DNA from: a virus
Virus record (IMG/VR): IMGVR_UViG_3300037153_000511
Location: 1-36,137 of that record
Length of the DNA stretch: 36,137 nucleotides
Reading direction: 5' to 3' (one strand)
Below, in pieces: positions 11,871 through 20,434 of the stretch. How positions within the stretch are numbered: position 1 is the first letter of the stretch; every line of letters begins with the position of its first letter. The notes beneath the pieces are model-generated. The model saw only the letters and a program-made list of their open reading frames with translations, made no database searches and was not told the origin of the DNA. A program made the translations under genes and the position numbers.

Positions 11871-12994
11871 CGAACCCCGCAAGCGAGGGTCCTCCCCTCC
11901 GGCTGGAATACCGGCTCGCCTCCGAGTTGATGACCAACCCGGCGAACTGGAAGGCGCACCCGTCGGGCCAGCGCGCCACGATCTCGGAGCTCCTCGACCG
12001 TGTGGGGTGGGCCGGCGCCGTCCTGGTGAACGAGCGCACGGGGCGCATGCTCGACGGCCACGCGCGGCGCGAGATCGCCTTGGCGGGTAACCAGGCGGTC
12101 CCCGTCCTGATCGGCGATTGGAGCGAGGAACAAGAGCGGCTCATCCTGGCGGGCCTGGACCCCTCCGGCTGGACGGCCATTGCCGACCGGCGGAAGTACG
12201 AGGCGCTCTTAAGCGGCGTCCCCGAGATCAAGGGCGACGAGTTCAAGGAACTGCTCGCGGCCGTCAAGGACTCGAGCCAGCTCTTGAATGAGTCCGGCGA
12301 ACCGGAGGAAGCCGACGGCGCGAAGCGAACCGGCGACGACTCCGACGAAATCACGATCGCCCTGGATTCGATCTGGCCCACCGATAACGCGTACTCGGTC
12401 CCGTCCCTGCTCCCGGAATTGCAAGCCGACCAGGTGGCCGGACCCGTGACGACCTGGGGCACCCAGGGCGCGCGGCGTCCCATGCGTGGCACCTGGCACT
12501 TTTACACCGCGGACTCGAAGTTTGACCCCCTCTGGCGGCGGCCGCACCGCGTGCTGTACTCGCGGCCGGCGGCCGTCTGCGAGTGCAACTTTTCCACGAT
12601 CGAGCAAAGCCCGTTCGCATTCTCACTCTGGAATATCTACAAGAAAAGATGGCTCGCCCGGTACTGGCAAGCCGCGGGCCTGCGCGTGTTTGTCGATCTC
12701 AACGTCGACGCAGACCTGAACGCCCCCAGTGCCGCCGTGGGCGGGGCGCGGCCCAACCTGCTGGGCGTGCCTGCCGGCTGGGCGGCCTACTCCAGTCGGG
12801 CGCACGCCGACCGGCCGGAGAACCTGCTCCCCGAGTGGGAGACGGCGCGGGAGCACTCGGGCAAGGAACACCCCCTTTTCCTCGTCGTGGGCGGCGGCCG
12901 TCGGGTCAAACAGCTCGCGCAAGAACACGGATGGGTGTGGGTCCCGGAGCAGATCCAGCAAGCGCACGGCGAGCCGAAGGACGGTGACGACTAA
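11867..12994 (+). CDS. ParB-like N-terminal domain fused to DUF4417
   Basis: A 375-residue protein. Residues about 14-110 form a ParB/Srx-like domain: LASELMTNPANWKAHP, VLVNERTGRMLDGHARREIALA with the DGHARR motif at 63-68, and a VPVLIGDWSEEQERL strand-helix. Residues about 160-365 match DUF4417, with CECNFSTIEQSPFAFSLWNIYKKRWLARYWQAAGLRVFVDLN and a later LFLVVGGGRRVKQLAQEHGW. DUF4417 is a phage- and plasmid-associated family of unknown biochemistry; ParB-like folds include CTPases and nucleases. It is coupled to its neighbours by GTGA and TAATG overlaps. A role in DNA packaging or early modification is inferred only from its place before terminase. Confidence 0.8.
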   Translation: MTNPASEGPPLRLEYRLASELMTNPANWKAHPSGQRATISELLDRVGWAGAVLVNERTGRMLDGHARREIALAGNQAVPVLIGDWSEEQERLILAGLDPSGWTAIADRRKYEALLSGVPEIKGDEFKELLAAVKDSSQLLNESGEPEEADGAKRTGDDSDEITIALDSIWPTDNAYSVPSLLPELQADQVAGPVTTWGTQGARRPMRGTWHFYTADSKFDPLWRRPHRVLYSRPAAVCECNFSTIEQSPFAFSLWNIYKKRWLARYWQAAGLRVFVDLNVDADLNAPSAAVGGARPNLLGVPAGWAAYSSRAHADRPENLLPEWETAREHSGKEHPLFLVVGGGRRVKQLAQEHGWVWVPEQIQQAHGEPKDGDD

Positions 12995-13302
12995 TGGGAC
13001 TCTTCAAGAAGCTGGCGGGCCGGCTCCGGCGTGGGGCCAAGAAGAAGGGCGACGGCGAGACGGCCGATATCGGGCTCTTGCGTCCCCCCGACAGTCGCAC
13101 CAAGAAAGCCACCGCGGGCACCGCGGCCGGGCTCGGGCGCGGGGGCCTCGGTCCCGAGAGTGTGCGGCTCCCCAATCGGCACAAGTTCGGACCCCGCTCC
13201 GGGCCGGCTCCGCGGCTCCCCCGGGCCAAGGGCCATGGCGGGAAATCCCCCTCGCTGATGACCCGCGTGGGCGTCCGACTCCGCGGCATGTTCGGAGGAT
13301 GA
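12994..13302 (+). CDS. Small basic protein, 102 aa
   Basis: No family is recognised. It is rich in Lys, Arg and Gly throughout (LFKKLAGRLRRGAKKKGDGE at the start, MTRVGVRLRGMFGG at the end), probably disordered with amphipathic helical ends. The start codon overlaps the previous stop as TAATG. It may bind DNA or membrane; I cannot say more. Confidence 0.6.
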   Translation: MGLFKKLAGRLRRGAKKKGDGETADIGLLRPPDSRTKKATAGTAAGLGRGGLGPESVRLPNRHKFGPRSGPAPRLPRAKGHGGKSPSLMTRVGVRLRGMFGG

Positions 13303-13303
13303 G

Positions 13304-13519
13304 TTGAGCGAAGAGCAGACGGCCGGCCCGATCCCGCCGACGTACATCATGGTGACCGGCTCCGAGGCCAACGCGCTCTACCGGGCACTGGCGCGGGGCG
13401 AGTCGGGCGAGGCGGCCGTCGGGCCGGCTCGGTTCGCCGTCCTGGACCAGAATCGTCGGCTGGGGCGCGGGACCTACCTCGTCCTCAATTACCTCACTCC
13501 GGAGGACCTCGGCTCGTGA
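13304..13519 (+). CDS. Hypothetical protein, 71 aa
   Basis: A small soluble protein of unknown function (PPTYIMVTGSEANALYRALARGE, FAVLDQNRRLGRGTYLVLNYLTPEDL). It uses a TTG start at 13304 with an excellent ggagg 7 bases upstream, one base past the previous stop. Its own stop overlaps the GTG of the next gene (GTGA). The alternating hydrophobic pattern suggests a beta-alpha-beta fold. Confidence 0.6.
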   Translation: MSEEQTAGPIPPTYIMVTGSEANALYRALARGESGEAAVGPARFAVLDQNRRLGRGTYLVLNYLTPEDLGS

Positions 13520-13740
13520 CGCGGCTGGACCCCCAAACCGCCGAATGGCTCGTCCTGGCGTTCCTCGTGGCGGTCGTCGCCGTGACGGTGGCCTTGGACG
13601 TCTGGCTGTACTCGTTCCATGGGGCGTCCTGCACGATCAGCCACGTGGTCCGGCGCTGGATCGAGCGTTACCCCAGTGTCCTCCTGGCGGTCGTCTTCGG
13701 CTCCGGGATCTTCCTGGGGCACGTCTTTTTCCCGTACTAG
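13516..13740 (+). CDS. Two-helix membrane protein, 74 aa
   Basis: Two predicted transmembrane helices: WLVLAFLVAVVAVTVALDVWLY (about residues 11-32) and SVLLAVVFGSGIFLGHVFF (about 54-72), joined by a basic loop. Short length and topology fit a holin or a holin partner. It is the second such gene before the terminase, so one may be holin and the other antiholin or spanin-like. The GTG start overlaps the previous stop. Confidence 0.6.
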   Translation: MTRLDPQTAEWLVLAFLVAVVAVTVALDVWLYSFHGASCTISHVVRRWIERYPSVLLAVVFGSGIFLGHVFFPY

Positions 13741-13749
13741 GAGTCCCTT

Positions 13750-14016
13750 TTGCCACTCGAGAAAGCACCTCCGTTGATCGGCGTCTTTATCTCGGTCTCT
13801 CGTGACGAGGCGCGCGCGCTGGCGGCGATCGGCTGGGACGCGGAATCCTTCCGCGACATCTTCCAGGCGGCGCGGGCGCGGCTGATCCTGGGTCAACCCC
13901 GTTGGGACGCCATCATGAAGGAGTACGACGCGCACCGCGAACCCTACATCATCGTGGTGGGGCACGAGCCGGAGGGGCCGGCGCCGGCCTCGAGTGGCTC
14001 CGGCTCCGGGCGGTAG
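13750..14016 (+). CDS. Hypothetical protein, 88 aa
   Basis: Unknown function. The N-terminal half is alpha/beta (PLIGVFISVSRDEARALAAIGWDAESFRDIFQAARARLIL), then EYDAHREPYIIVVGHE, and the tail is Gly/Ser-rich and disordered. A TTG start at 13750 has aggag 5 bases upstream; an ATG is absent nearby. The Gly-Ser tail is encoded by ggctccgg repeats, the polarised motif noted in the findings. Confidence 0.6.
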   Translation: MPLEKAPPLIGVFISVSRDEARALAAIGWDAESFRDIFQAARARLILGQPRWDAIMKEYDAHREPYIIVVGHEPEGPAPASSGSGSGR

Positions 14017-14043
14017 GGCGCGCGGGACAACTGATCGTGACTC

Positions 14044-14676
14044 ATGGCCAATCGCTCCCAGTCCCAGATTGCAGCGGCGCGGGAAACCCGGGCCTGGCGG
14101 ATGCGGTCCCGCGGCTGGACCCAGCACCGCATCGCCGACGAGCTGGGCATGGAACAGGGGAGCGTCTCGCGGATGCTCGATCGGATCGAGACGCGCGAAC
14201 TCAAGCGCTTGAGCGGCTCCGTCGGGCGCGTCAAGGCCGTCCAGAACGCGCAGCTCGAGCACGCGATTGAAGAGTCGATGGACGCCTGGCACCGCTCCAA
14301 GAACCCGCGCAAGCGGGCGGCACGGAAGGAAGCGACGGCCGGCGGCTCCGGCTCCGGTCCCGACGAGGGTCAAGCCGGCGACTCGGTGCAAACCACCGAA
14401 GTGATCGAACGGGACGGCGATCCGGCGCACCTCTATTGCGCCATGGGGGCAATGGACCGGCAACGGTCGCTCTGGGGGCTCGATGTGGCGGCCGCGCAGC
14501 AAGAGCCGGTCGCATCGGTGGCGGAGCTGGCCAAGTCCCTCTTAACGACCGGCGATGCCTACCAGAAGCGGCGGAAACACGAGGCGCAGGCGGATCCAGC
14601 CGGGGATTCCCCGGGACCTGTTCCGGCCGATCGCGGCGGAGTTGCGGCTGTGTCGGCGGGACCCGAGTCGGTTTAA
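14044..14676 (+). CDS. terS: Terminase small subunit candidate
   Basis: A 210-residue protein with an N-terminal helix-turn-helix (residues about 16-50: TRAWRMRSRGWTQHRIADELGMEQGSVSRMLDRIETREL), typical of small terminases that recognise the packaging site. A helical oligomerisation-type region follows (VKAVQNAQLEHAIEESMDAWHRSKN). A Gly-Ser linker and a second helical region lead to a Pro-rich tail. It lies directly before the large terminase and overlaps it by 122 bp in a different frame. The assignment rests on HTH, size and position. Confidence 0.8.
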   Translation: MANRSQSQIAAARETRAWRMRSRGWTQHRIADELGMEQGSVSRMLDRIETRELKRLSGSVGRVKAVQNAQLEHAIEESMDAWHRSKNPRKRAARKEATAGGSGSGPDEGQAGDSVQTTEVIERDGDPAHLYCAMGAMDRQRSLWGLDVAAAQQEPVASVAELAKSLLTTGDAYQKRRKHEAQADPAGDSPGPVPADRGGVAAVSAGPESV

Positions 14677-16009
14677 CGAGACCCTGCTTTGTCGGTCCCC
14701 TTATTGGTGGCGCCAGGAGGAAATCTGTCAGGCGATCGTGGATTACCCGGTGGTCGCGGTCCCCGCGGGCAACGGCGTGGGCAAGAGCCGGGTTGGTTCG
14801 GGGATAGCCCTCTGGTTTGCCCTGTGTCATCCCGATTGCCGGGTGGTGATCGCGGCGCCGACGACCGACCAGCTCAAGAAAGTGCTCTGGGCCGAGCTGA
14901 CGGGGGCCTACCAGACCGCGGCCGACCACGGGCGCTATCTGGGCGGCCGGTTCGGGGACTTGAGCCTCGACTTCGGCGACGCGTGGACGATCGAGGGTTG
15001 GGGACAAGGATCGGTCGAATCGAAATCGGGGAGACATGCTGGTGACTTGCTGGCGATCATCGACGAGGCATCAGGTTGCAAGCCGTCGGTCCTCGAGGCG
15101 ATCGACTCACTCAACCCCTCGCGGCGGCTTTATCTCGGCAATCCCCTTCGAGCCGAAGGCGTCTTCTTCGAGACATGCAGTCGGGAGAACGACCCGAATA
15201 CCAAGGTCATCCGGATTCCCTCCCTGGAATCCCCCCATATCGAGTGGGACCGCTCCCCCTGGGGCCTGGCGGATCGGACCTGGCTCGAGCTGTCGCGGTC
15301 CCATTACGGCGAGGATTCCCAGTGGTGGCTTTCGCACGTCCTGGCCCAGTTCCCCGGGGAGCTGTCGCAAACCTTGCTCCCGGCGGCCTGGCTCCTCGAG
15401 GCCTCGCGGATCGTCCACGTGCGGAGCGGTCCCGTGTGGCTGGGGATCGATCTGTCGCTCGGGGTTGAACGCGACGAGACGTGTCTTGTGTGGCGGGACG
15501 ATACGGGAGTGATCGGCTCCGAGGCGTCGGCACGCTGGGGCCTGGAAAAGGCGGCCGAACGGGCGGCCGTCCGGTGCAAGGAATTCGCGATCAAGCCGGA
15601 ACACGTGGTCTTTGATTCCACGGGAATAGGGGCGGATTTTGCCAACCGACTACGAGCCGTTGGGGTGCTTGGGGCGAAAGCCTTTTCGGGAGCACGCTCC
15701 GGGGGCGAGCGGTTTGCGAATCTACGTACCGCCAGCGCCTGGGCACTCCGTCGGCGGCTCGACCCCGCCCGGAAAATTGGGGCGGCTACTCCGGGGGATG
15801 CTCCTCGTGTTTACGTGGCTCAGAAGCCGTTTGCGATCCCCGCGGCGCTCGTGCAAAAGTACCGGCCCGAATTGCAGCAGTTGCGCTGCGAGAACGCACC
15901 TGACGGTAGTCTGGCCCTCGAGCCCAAGGAAGCCCTGGCCCTCCGGATCAAACGATCGCCCAACTTCCTAGACGCTCTCTCCATGACGTTCGCTTACCCC
16001 AATGCCTGA
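14555..16009 (+). CDS. terL: Terminase large subunit
   Basis: The 484-residue packaging motor. The ATPase part has Walker A VPAGNGVGKS (K77), an adenine or coupling segment around IAAPTTDQLKK, and Walker B LLAIIDEASG (D170, E171). The nuclease part has an RNase-H-like set: D299 in LGIDLSLG, D354 in VVFDSTGIG and D473 in FLDAL. All motifs appear intact, so the enzyme should pump and cut DNA at the portal. The ATG at 14555 makes the N-terminus overlap terS by 122 bp; a later TTG near 14640 is possible, but residues from about 15 on already look conserved. Confidence 0.93.
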   Translation: MPTRSGGNTRRRRIQPGIPRDLFRPIAAELRLCRRDPSRFNETLLCRSPYWWRQEEICQAIVDYPVVAVPAGNGVGKSRVGSGIALWFALCHPDCRVVIAAPTTDQLKKVLWAELTGAYQTAADHGRYLGGRFGDLSLDFGDAWTIEGWGQGSVESKSGRHAGDLLAIIDEASGCKPSVLEAIDSLNPSRRLYLGNPLRAEGVFFETCSRENDPNTKVIRIPSLESPHIEWDRSPWGLADRTWLELSRSHYGEDSQWWLSHVLAQFPGELSQTLLPAAWLLEASRIVHVRSGPVWLGIDLSLGVERDETCLVWRDDTGVIGSEASARWGLEKAAERAAVRCKEFAIKPEHVVFDSTGIGADFANRLRAVGVLGAKAFSGARSGGERFANLRTASAWALRRRLDPARKIGAATPGDAPRVYVAQKPFAIPAALVQKYRPELQQLRCENAPDGSLALEPKEALALRIKRSPNFLDALSMTFAYPNA

Positions 16010-17654
16010 CCCCTCCCCCTCGACTCCCTCCAGCTCCTCCGGCGCCGGCCTGACCGTCCCTCGGCTGGCTCCCCGTCCGTCCGCGTCTTCCCAGCGGGAA
16101 ATCGAGCAAGAATGCCTCGCGGGGCTCCCGAATCAGATCGCTCGCATGCGCGACGCATACGAGTGCTTACGTTACTCGATGGGGCGTTTCGAGGAGTTTC
16201 CGACCAGGCGGAAGGACAGCCGTTACAAGTCGCCTGCCGTGCGGCGGACGTCCCCGGTGTTCCGCCGGATCGTCGATGTGCTCACGATGCATTTATACAA
16301 GAGTCAGCCGACCCGGAAGCTGGCGGACCCGGTGGCCTCGGAGTGGCTCGAACAAGTCTATAGACGTAATTATGCGTGGGCCAAGTGGAAGCGGGCCGAT
16401 CAGTTGACGCTGATCGGGGGCTTTGCCGGGTTCCAGTTCAGTGGCTCCGAGGATCCGGCCAAGCCCGTCAAGATAGCCTGCTGGGGACCCGATCAACTGG
16501 CCTACTGGACGGACCCCAACGACTCGACCAGGGTCGACGCGGTCGCGACCCTCGACTTCCGGGATAACCGGCGGCACCTCCGGCTCTGGACCAAAGACCA
16601 GATCGTCGATTTCGACACGACCAAGGGACTGACCCACCCCGGTTTCGGCTCCGCGTCCTTCGAGCGGAGCACGAGGCGGGCGAATCCCTACCGGGACTCC
16701 GACGGCCAAGGAATCCTGCCGTTTAGCTTCTCGCACTGGGAATTCCCCGTCGGCGAGTTCACGACCAATTCCCCCGGGCTCAACCTCCGCGACCTCAACC
16801 AGGGCGTCAACGATCGTCTCGACAACCTCGGGGACTCGATCTACTTCAACTGCAAGCCCATCGGCCTGGCCGAAGGCGTGGCGGACGGCTGGATTCCGCC
16901 GGTCGAATTGAGACCGGGCGACTTCATCAAGCTCCCTTCGGAGCAGGACATCGGCGGCAACGGGCCGCAAGCGACGCTCAAGTATCTGATGCCGGACCTG
17001 CGGTACGTGGCGGCCGACTGGGAGGACATGAACGCATTTCTTGATCATACTTTAGAAATGTATGGCGTGCCTCCTTCACTTATACGTATGGTGCAATCCG
17101 GCGCCAAGAGCGGGCTCGCGATCCAGAGTGAACAGCTCCCGATACTCGGGTTCGTCGAAGGCCGTCGGGCGGACTGGGGATGCTACGAAGAAGAGGCGGC
17201 GAAGACCGCGGTCGCGATCGGCGCGGCGCACCTGCGCAACGTGGGCCTGGACTCCGACGCGGGCCGGCTGGCGGCGATCCTCGATGATTGGGCGTTCTCG
17301 TTGCGGTGGCCCTCCCTCTTCATCCAGCTCCCGGGACCGGAGCGGGACGCGGCCGACGACTGGCGGCTGAATCACTCGCTGGTGAGCCTCGTCGGCTTGC
17401 TGCAAGAGCGGCAAGACCTCACGGAATCCGAGGCGTTCGAGGCGCTGGCCAAGGTGGCCGAGCAGAACGCGCGCTTGAAGAGTCTGGGGATCAACCCGAC
17501 GCCGGGCGGCAACCCGTTCGGCTCGATGGGCGGGGGCGGAGCGGACCTCGAACCGGGCGGCCTCGACTCGGGGGAGCCGGCTCCGGCAGCCGGCGGCGGA
17601 CCGGGACCCGACGAGGAATCCAACCCCGACGAGCAAGCAGGGGGGCCGTACTGA
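16002..17654 (+). CDS. Portal protein
   Basis: A 550-residue protein in the position and size range of siphovirus portals, directly after the terminase (8-bp overlap). Residues about 35-500 carry portal-like features: a long N-terminal helix region, RTSPVFRRIVDVLTMHLY, the stretch ACWGPDQLAYWTDPN, FSFSHWEFPVGEF before a helical clip/stem, and VPPSLIRMVQSGAKSGLAIQSEQLPIL, which resembles the portal tunnel-loop and stem region. The N- and C-termini are Pro/Gly/Ser-rich and disordered. It forms the dodecameric DNA channel of the head. Its stop overlaps the next start (TGATG). Confidence 0.87.
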   Translation: MPDPSPSTPSSSSGAGLTVPRLAPRPSASSQREIEQECLAGLPNQIARMRDAYECLRYSMGRFEEFPTRRKDSRYKSPAVRRTSPVFRRIVDVLTMHLYKSQPTRKLADPVASEWLEQVYRRNYAWAKWKRADQLTLIGGFAGFQFSGSEDPAKPVKIACWGPDQLAYWTDPNDSTRVDAVATLDFRDNRRHLRLWTKDQIVDFDTTKGLTHPGFGSASFERSTRRANPYRDSDGQGILPFSFSHWEFPVGEFTTNSPGLNLRDLNQGVNDRLDNLGDSIYFNCKPIGLAEGVADGWIPPVELRPGDFIKLPSEQDIGGNGPQATLKYLMPDLRYVAADWEDMNAFLDHTLEMYGVPPSLIRMVQSGAKSGLAIQSEQLPILGFVEGRRADWGCYEEEAAKTAVAIGAAHLRNVGLDSDAGRLAAILDDWAFSLRWPSLFIQLPGPERDAADDWRLNHSLVSLVGLLQERQDLTESEAFEALAKVAEQNARLKSLGINPTPGGNPFGSMGGGGADLEPGGLDSGEPAPAAGGGPGPDEESNPDEQAGGPY

Positions 17655-17833
17655 TGCAGCCACCGAAGACGACCACGATACCGGCAAAGGCTCCGGCTCC
17701 GGGCTCGACGCGCCGGCTCACGATGACCGAGGCACGGGCCAAGGTCCGGGCGCTCAAGCAGCGGATCAAGCTCGGCAAGTGCCATTGCGGCGGGCTCTGC
17801 AAGGGCTCCACGCCGTGCGGGGGGGCCTCCTGA
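17654..17833 (+). CDS. Cys-rich small protein, 59 aa
   Basis: A short basic protein. Residues about 23-44 are a predicted helix (LTMTEARAKVRALKQRIKLG) and the end is a cysteine-rich knot (KCHCGGLCKGSTPCGG), possibly a metal site. It is coupled to both neighbours by TGATG overlaps, which is the best evidence that it is real. Function unknown; it could be a minor head component or a regulator of the following large protein. Confidence 0.65.
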   Translation: MQPPKTTTIPAKAPAPGSTRRLTMTEARAKVRALKQRIKLGKCHCGGLCKGSTPCGGAS

Positions 17834-20283
17834 TGCCACGGGGCGGCGGAGCACGATACACGGCGCTGAAGGCCGGCACGGGCGGGCGGCTGGGCTCCGC
17901 GCGGAGCAAGACCGGGGATCCGGCCTGTTCCGAGGCGATGAGTCTGTGGGTCCGCGCGCGGCATTCCGGGCTTGCGGTCGCGGCCGAAGTCTTCAAGGTC
18001 CTCGCCATGTGCCGCGCCAAGGCGCGGAATCTCAATCTCTCCCGCGGGCACCAGATCGCGGGCAACGAGGCGAAGTCCCAGGTTTTCGCCAAGCGGGCCG
18101 AGCGGGGCCTCTCGAACAAGGGCCGGCTCGAGCTAGCCAAGGGCCTGAAGGCCAAGCGGGCGGCGGCGCTGGCGGCCAGGACCGCGGCCGGGCCGGCTCC
18201 GGCACGGGCGGCGCACCATGACAGGGTCCTGGCCGACCGCATCGAAGCCTACCTGAACCGGGGCCACCATCTGAACGTACCAACCCGGTACATCGGGATG
18301 GCCTTTTCCAAGGGCAATGGCAACGTCCGGCGCGTGGGCGATCGGATCCAGGTCCATGACATGCAGGGGCGGCGCCGGCGGGCCTGGGTGGACGTCCCCC
18401 GGGACGTCCTCGAGCGGCACCTGGGCGGCCCGACCCTCCGCGCGCAGGAAATCCGCCGGGACGCCGCGCGGCTCCGCGAGCGGCCGGACGCCGAGCGGAA
18501 GAGCGCGGCCGAGATCGTCGGGCGGATCCGGGCGGGCCGGGCCAAGCCGGCGGCTCCGGCAACCCCTTCGCATCCATCGCCGGCGACATCCGAGCCGAAG
18601 GGCTTTTCCCTCCGGCACGAGTCGGCGATCGGCAAGAAAGCGACCGTGTTCGGATCGAGCGGCGGCGGCAAGACAGGATTCCTCTTCGACATGAAGAAGG
18701 GGGATCTCCGCGGCCAGACGTCCCTCTTGGACAAGGTGGCGGCCGTCGATACCGGCGTGCACGCCAGGCCGTTTCACGAGCAGGTCACCCATGCGGCGGC
18801 GGCCGTCCCCAAGAGCCAGCTCGTCGGCAACAAGGCGTTCCTGCACCACGTGCACCAGCAGCACCAGAGCAACATCCAGAATCCCCGGATGTCGCTCGAC
18901 GAGTTCAAGGCGGCCGTCGTTCAGGACAGGGACAAGCTGGCACTCTCCCGCGCGGACCTCGTGCACGGCTTCCCCCGGGAGGAGATCCAGAAGAGCCAGG
19001 CGCACGCCGATATCGGGGGCCTCCACAAGGCGGAGTTCCACTTCGTCCGCGTGGGCGGGACCGGTTCGGCGGCGACAAGCGCGCAGCTCGCGCGGCACCT
19101 CCCCAAGGTCGGCGGCGGAAGCCCGGACGCGATCCTGCAAAAGGGCCTGGACACCCTCAAGCGGCGCTCCAAGACCGCGGGCCGGCTCAAGGGCCTCAAG
19201 TCGGTGGCGGACGTCGTAAGACACCCCGAGACCCACGGCAAGGCGGGCGACACGGCCGACCTGAAGACCTCCGCAATCCACGTGGACCCCGAGCGGTTCC
19301 AGTTCAAAATCGGGGCCTCGAGCAAGACCGGCTCCGTCGGGAGCCTGGCCGGCGCGAAGACCTATCAGAAGCAGTTCGCGGGAGCCATCAGCGTATGGCG
19401 CGACCCGGAGAACGGCCGCATTTTCGTGGTCAACGGCCACAACCGCCTTGAGCTGGCGCAGCGCCTGGGCGTCGAGAAAGTGCACGTGCAATTCCTCGAT
19501 GCGCCCAACGCGCAACTGGCGCGGGCGCAGGGCGCCATGACGAACATTGCCGAGGGGCGCGGGACCGCGCTGGACGCGGCCAAGTTCTTCCGCGATAGCG
19601 GCATCTCCCGGGCCGACCTCGACAAGACCGGCGTCCCCATGCGCGAGCACGTGGCCAGTCAGGGCATCGCGCTGGCGGGCCTGGAAAAGGGCCTCTTCAC
19701 CAAGGTCATCGACGGCGACTTATCACCGGCGCGGGGCGCGATCATCGGCGGTTCGGGCCTCTCGCACGCGCAGCAAAAAGACCTCTCGGGGCAGCTCGAG
19801 AAGCTGACGCGCAAGCACTCCCGCGAAGTCCCCGATAAGGTCCTCAAGGAACTCGTCGATAACGCCCATTCCGCGGGCACCACCACCACCAAGCATTTCG
19901 ACCTCTTCGGCGAACACCACGAAGAGGTTTCCCTCGCGGTCCACCGGGCGCAAGTGCAATCGGCCATCAAGCAGCAGCTCGGGCAGGAGAAACGGCTCTT
20001 CGGCCTCGTCTCGCAGTCCAAGGCGGCCCAATCGCTGGCGGAGAAGGGTCGGAGCTCGATCGACCGGGACACGACCGGTAAAGTCAGCGAAGAGGCGGCC
20101 GGGCTGTTGGGCGTGTTCGACACCTTGAAGAATCGCTCCGGGCGGGTCGCGCATGCCCTCAACACCGCCGCGCGGCGGATCCACGAAGGGGAAAGTTCGA
20201 ACCATGTCATCCGCGAAACGCGGGAAGAAATCGCCGACGAGATCCGACGCATCCTCTCCGGCGGACGCGTCGCATTCGAGTGA
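17833..20283 (+). CDS. Large ParB-like polyvalent protein between portal and scaffold
   Basis: An 816-residue protein. The first ~250 residues are basic and helical. A P-loop-like FGSSGGGKTG lies at residues 273-282 (K280), but no Walker B could be assigned. Residues about 480-650 form a ParB/sulfiredoxin-like domain: SAIHVDPERFQFKI, then IFVVNGHNRLELAQRLGVEKVHVQFLD with NGHNR at about 534-538, and helices with MREHVASQGIAL. The last ~150 residues (FDLFGEHHEEVSLAVHRAQVQSAIKQQLGQEKRLFGLVSQ, SEEAAGLLGVFDTLKNRSG) are typical of phage polyvalent proteins. The position suggests an internal virion protein that may be ejected with the DNA. Nuclease or CTPase activity is unproven. Confidence 0.8.
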   Translation: MPRGGGARYTALKAGTGGRLGSARSKTGDPACSEAMSLWVRARHSGLAVAAEVFKVLAMCRAKARNLNLSRGHQIAGNEAKSQVFAKRAERGLSNKGRLELAKGLKAKRAAALAARTAAGPAPARAAHHDRVLADRIEAYLNRGHHLNVPTRYIGMAFSKGNGNVRRVGDRIQVHDMQGRRRRAWVDVPRDVLERHLGGPTLRAQEIRRDAARLRERPDAERKSAAEIVGRIRAGRAKPAAPATPSHPSPATSEPKGFSLRHESAIGKKATVFGSSGGGKTGFLFDMKKGDLRGQTSLLDKVAAVDTGVHARPFHEQVTHAAAAVPKSQLVGNKAFLHHVHQQHQSNIQNPRMSLDEFKAAVVQDRDKLALSRADLVHGFPREEIQKSQAHADIGGLHKAEFHFVRVGGTGSAATSAQLARHLPKVGGGSPDAILQKGLDTLKRRSKTAGRLKGLKSVADVVRHPETHGKAGDTADLKTSAIHVDPERFQFKIGASSKTGSVGSLAGAKTYQKQFAGAISVWRDPENGRIFVVNGHNRLELAQRLGVEKVHVQFLDAPNAQLARAQGAMTNIAEGRGTALDAAKFFRDSGISRADLDKTGVPMREHVASQGIALAGLEKGLFTKVIDGDLSPARGAIIGGSGLSHAQQKDLSGQLEKLTRKHSREVPDKVLKELVDNAHSAGTTTTKHFDLFGEHHEEVSLAVHRAQVQSAIKQQLGQEKRLFGLVSQSKAAQSLAEKGRSSIDRDTTGKVSEEAAGLLGVFDTLKNRSGRVAHALNTAARRIHEGESSNHVIRETREEIADEIRRILSGGRVAFE

Positions 20284-20434
20284 GACGGATAAGGACTCGA
20301 TCCTGTCCCACCTCGTGCGCGAGCACCTCTCCGACAACCTCCGCCATGCGTCCGACGACGCCAAGCGCGCCGGCCAAGGAAAGCCACCACGAAAGGACAC
20401 CTCCCACGACTCCGACTCCGAATCCGACGATTGA
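20204..20434 (+). CDS. Small charged protein overlapping the polyvalent gene
   Basis: A 76-residue Ser/Asp/Lys-rich protein, largely disordered, with one predicted helix (DSILSHLVREHLSDNLRHASDDAKRAG). The ATG at 20204 has a good aagggg/gaaag ribosome-binding site and overlaps the preceding gene by 80 bp in another frame. It ends with an acidic SDSESDD tail. The alternative is that it is a chance frame, so confidence is moderate. Confidence 0.5.
   Translation: MSSAKRGKKSPTRSDASSPADASHSSETDKDSILSHLVREHLSDNLRHASDDAKRAGQGKPPRKDTSHDSDSESDD

Noticed and set aside
14231-15604. Long minus-strand open frames opposite terminase
   Set aside because: High-GC antisense shadows of terS and terL, with no ribosome sites or recognisable motifs.
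18649-18675. P-loop ATPase in the polyvalent protein
   Set aside because: Only a Walker-A-like GSSGGGKT is visible, with no Walker B or other ATPase motif, so it is noted but not called an ATPase.
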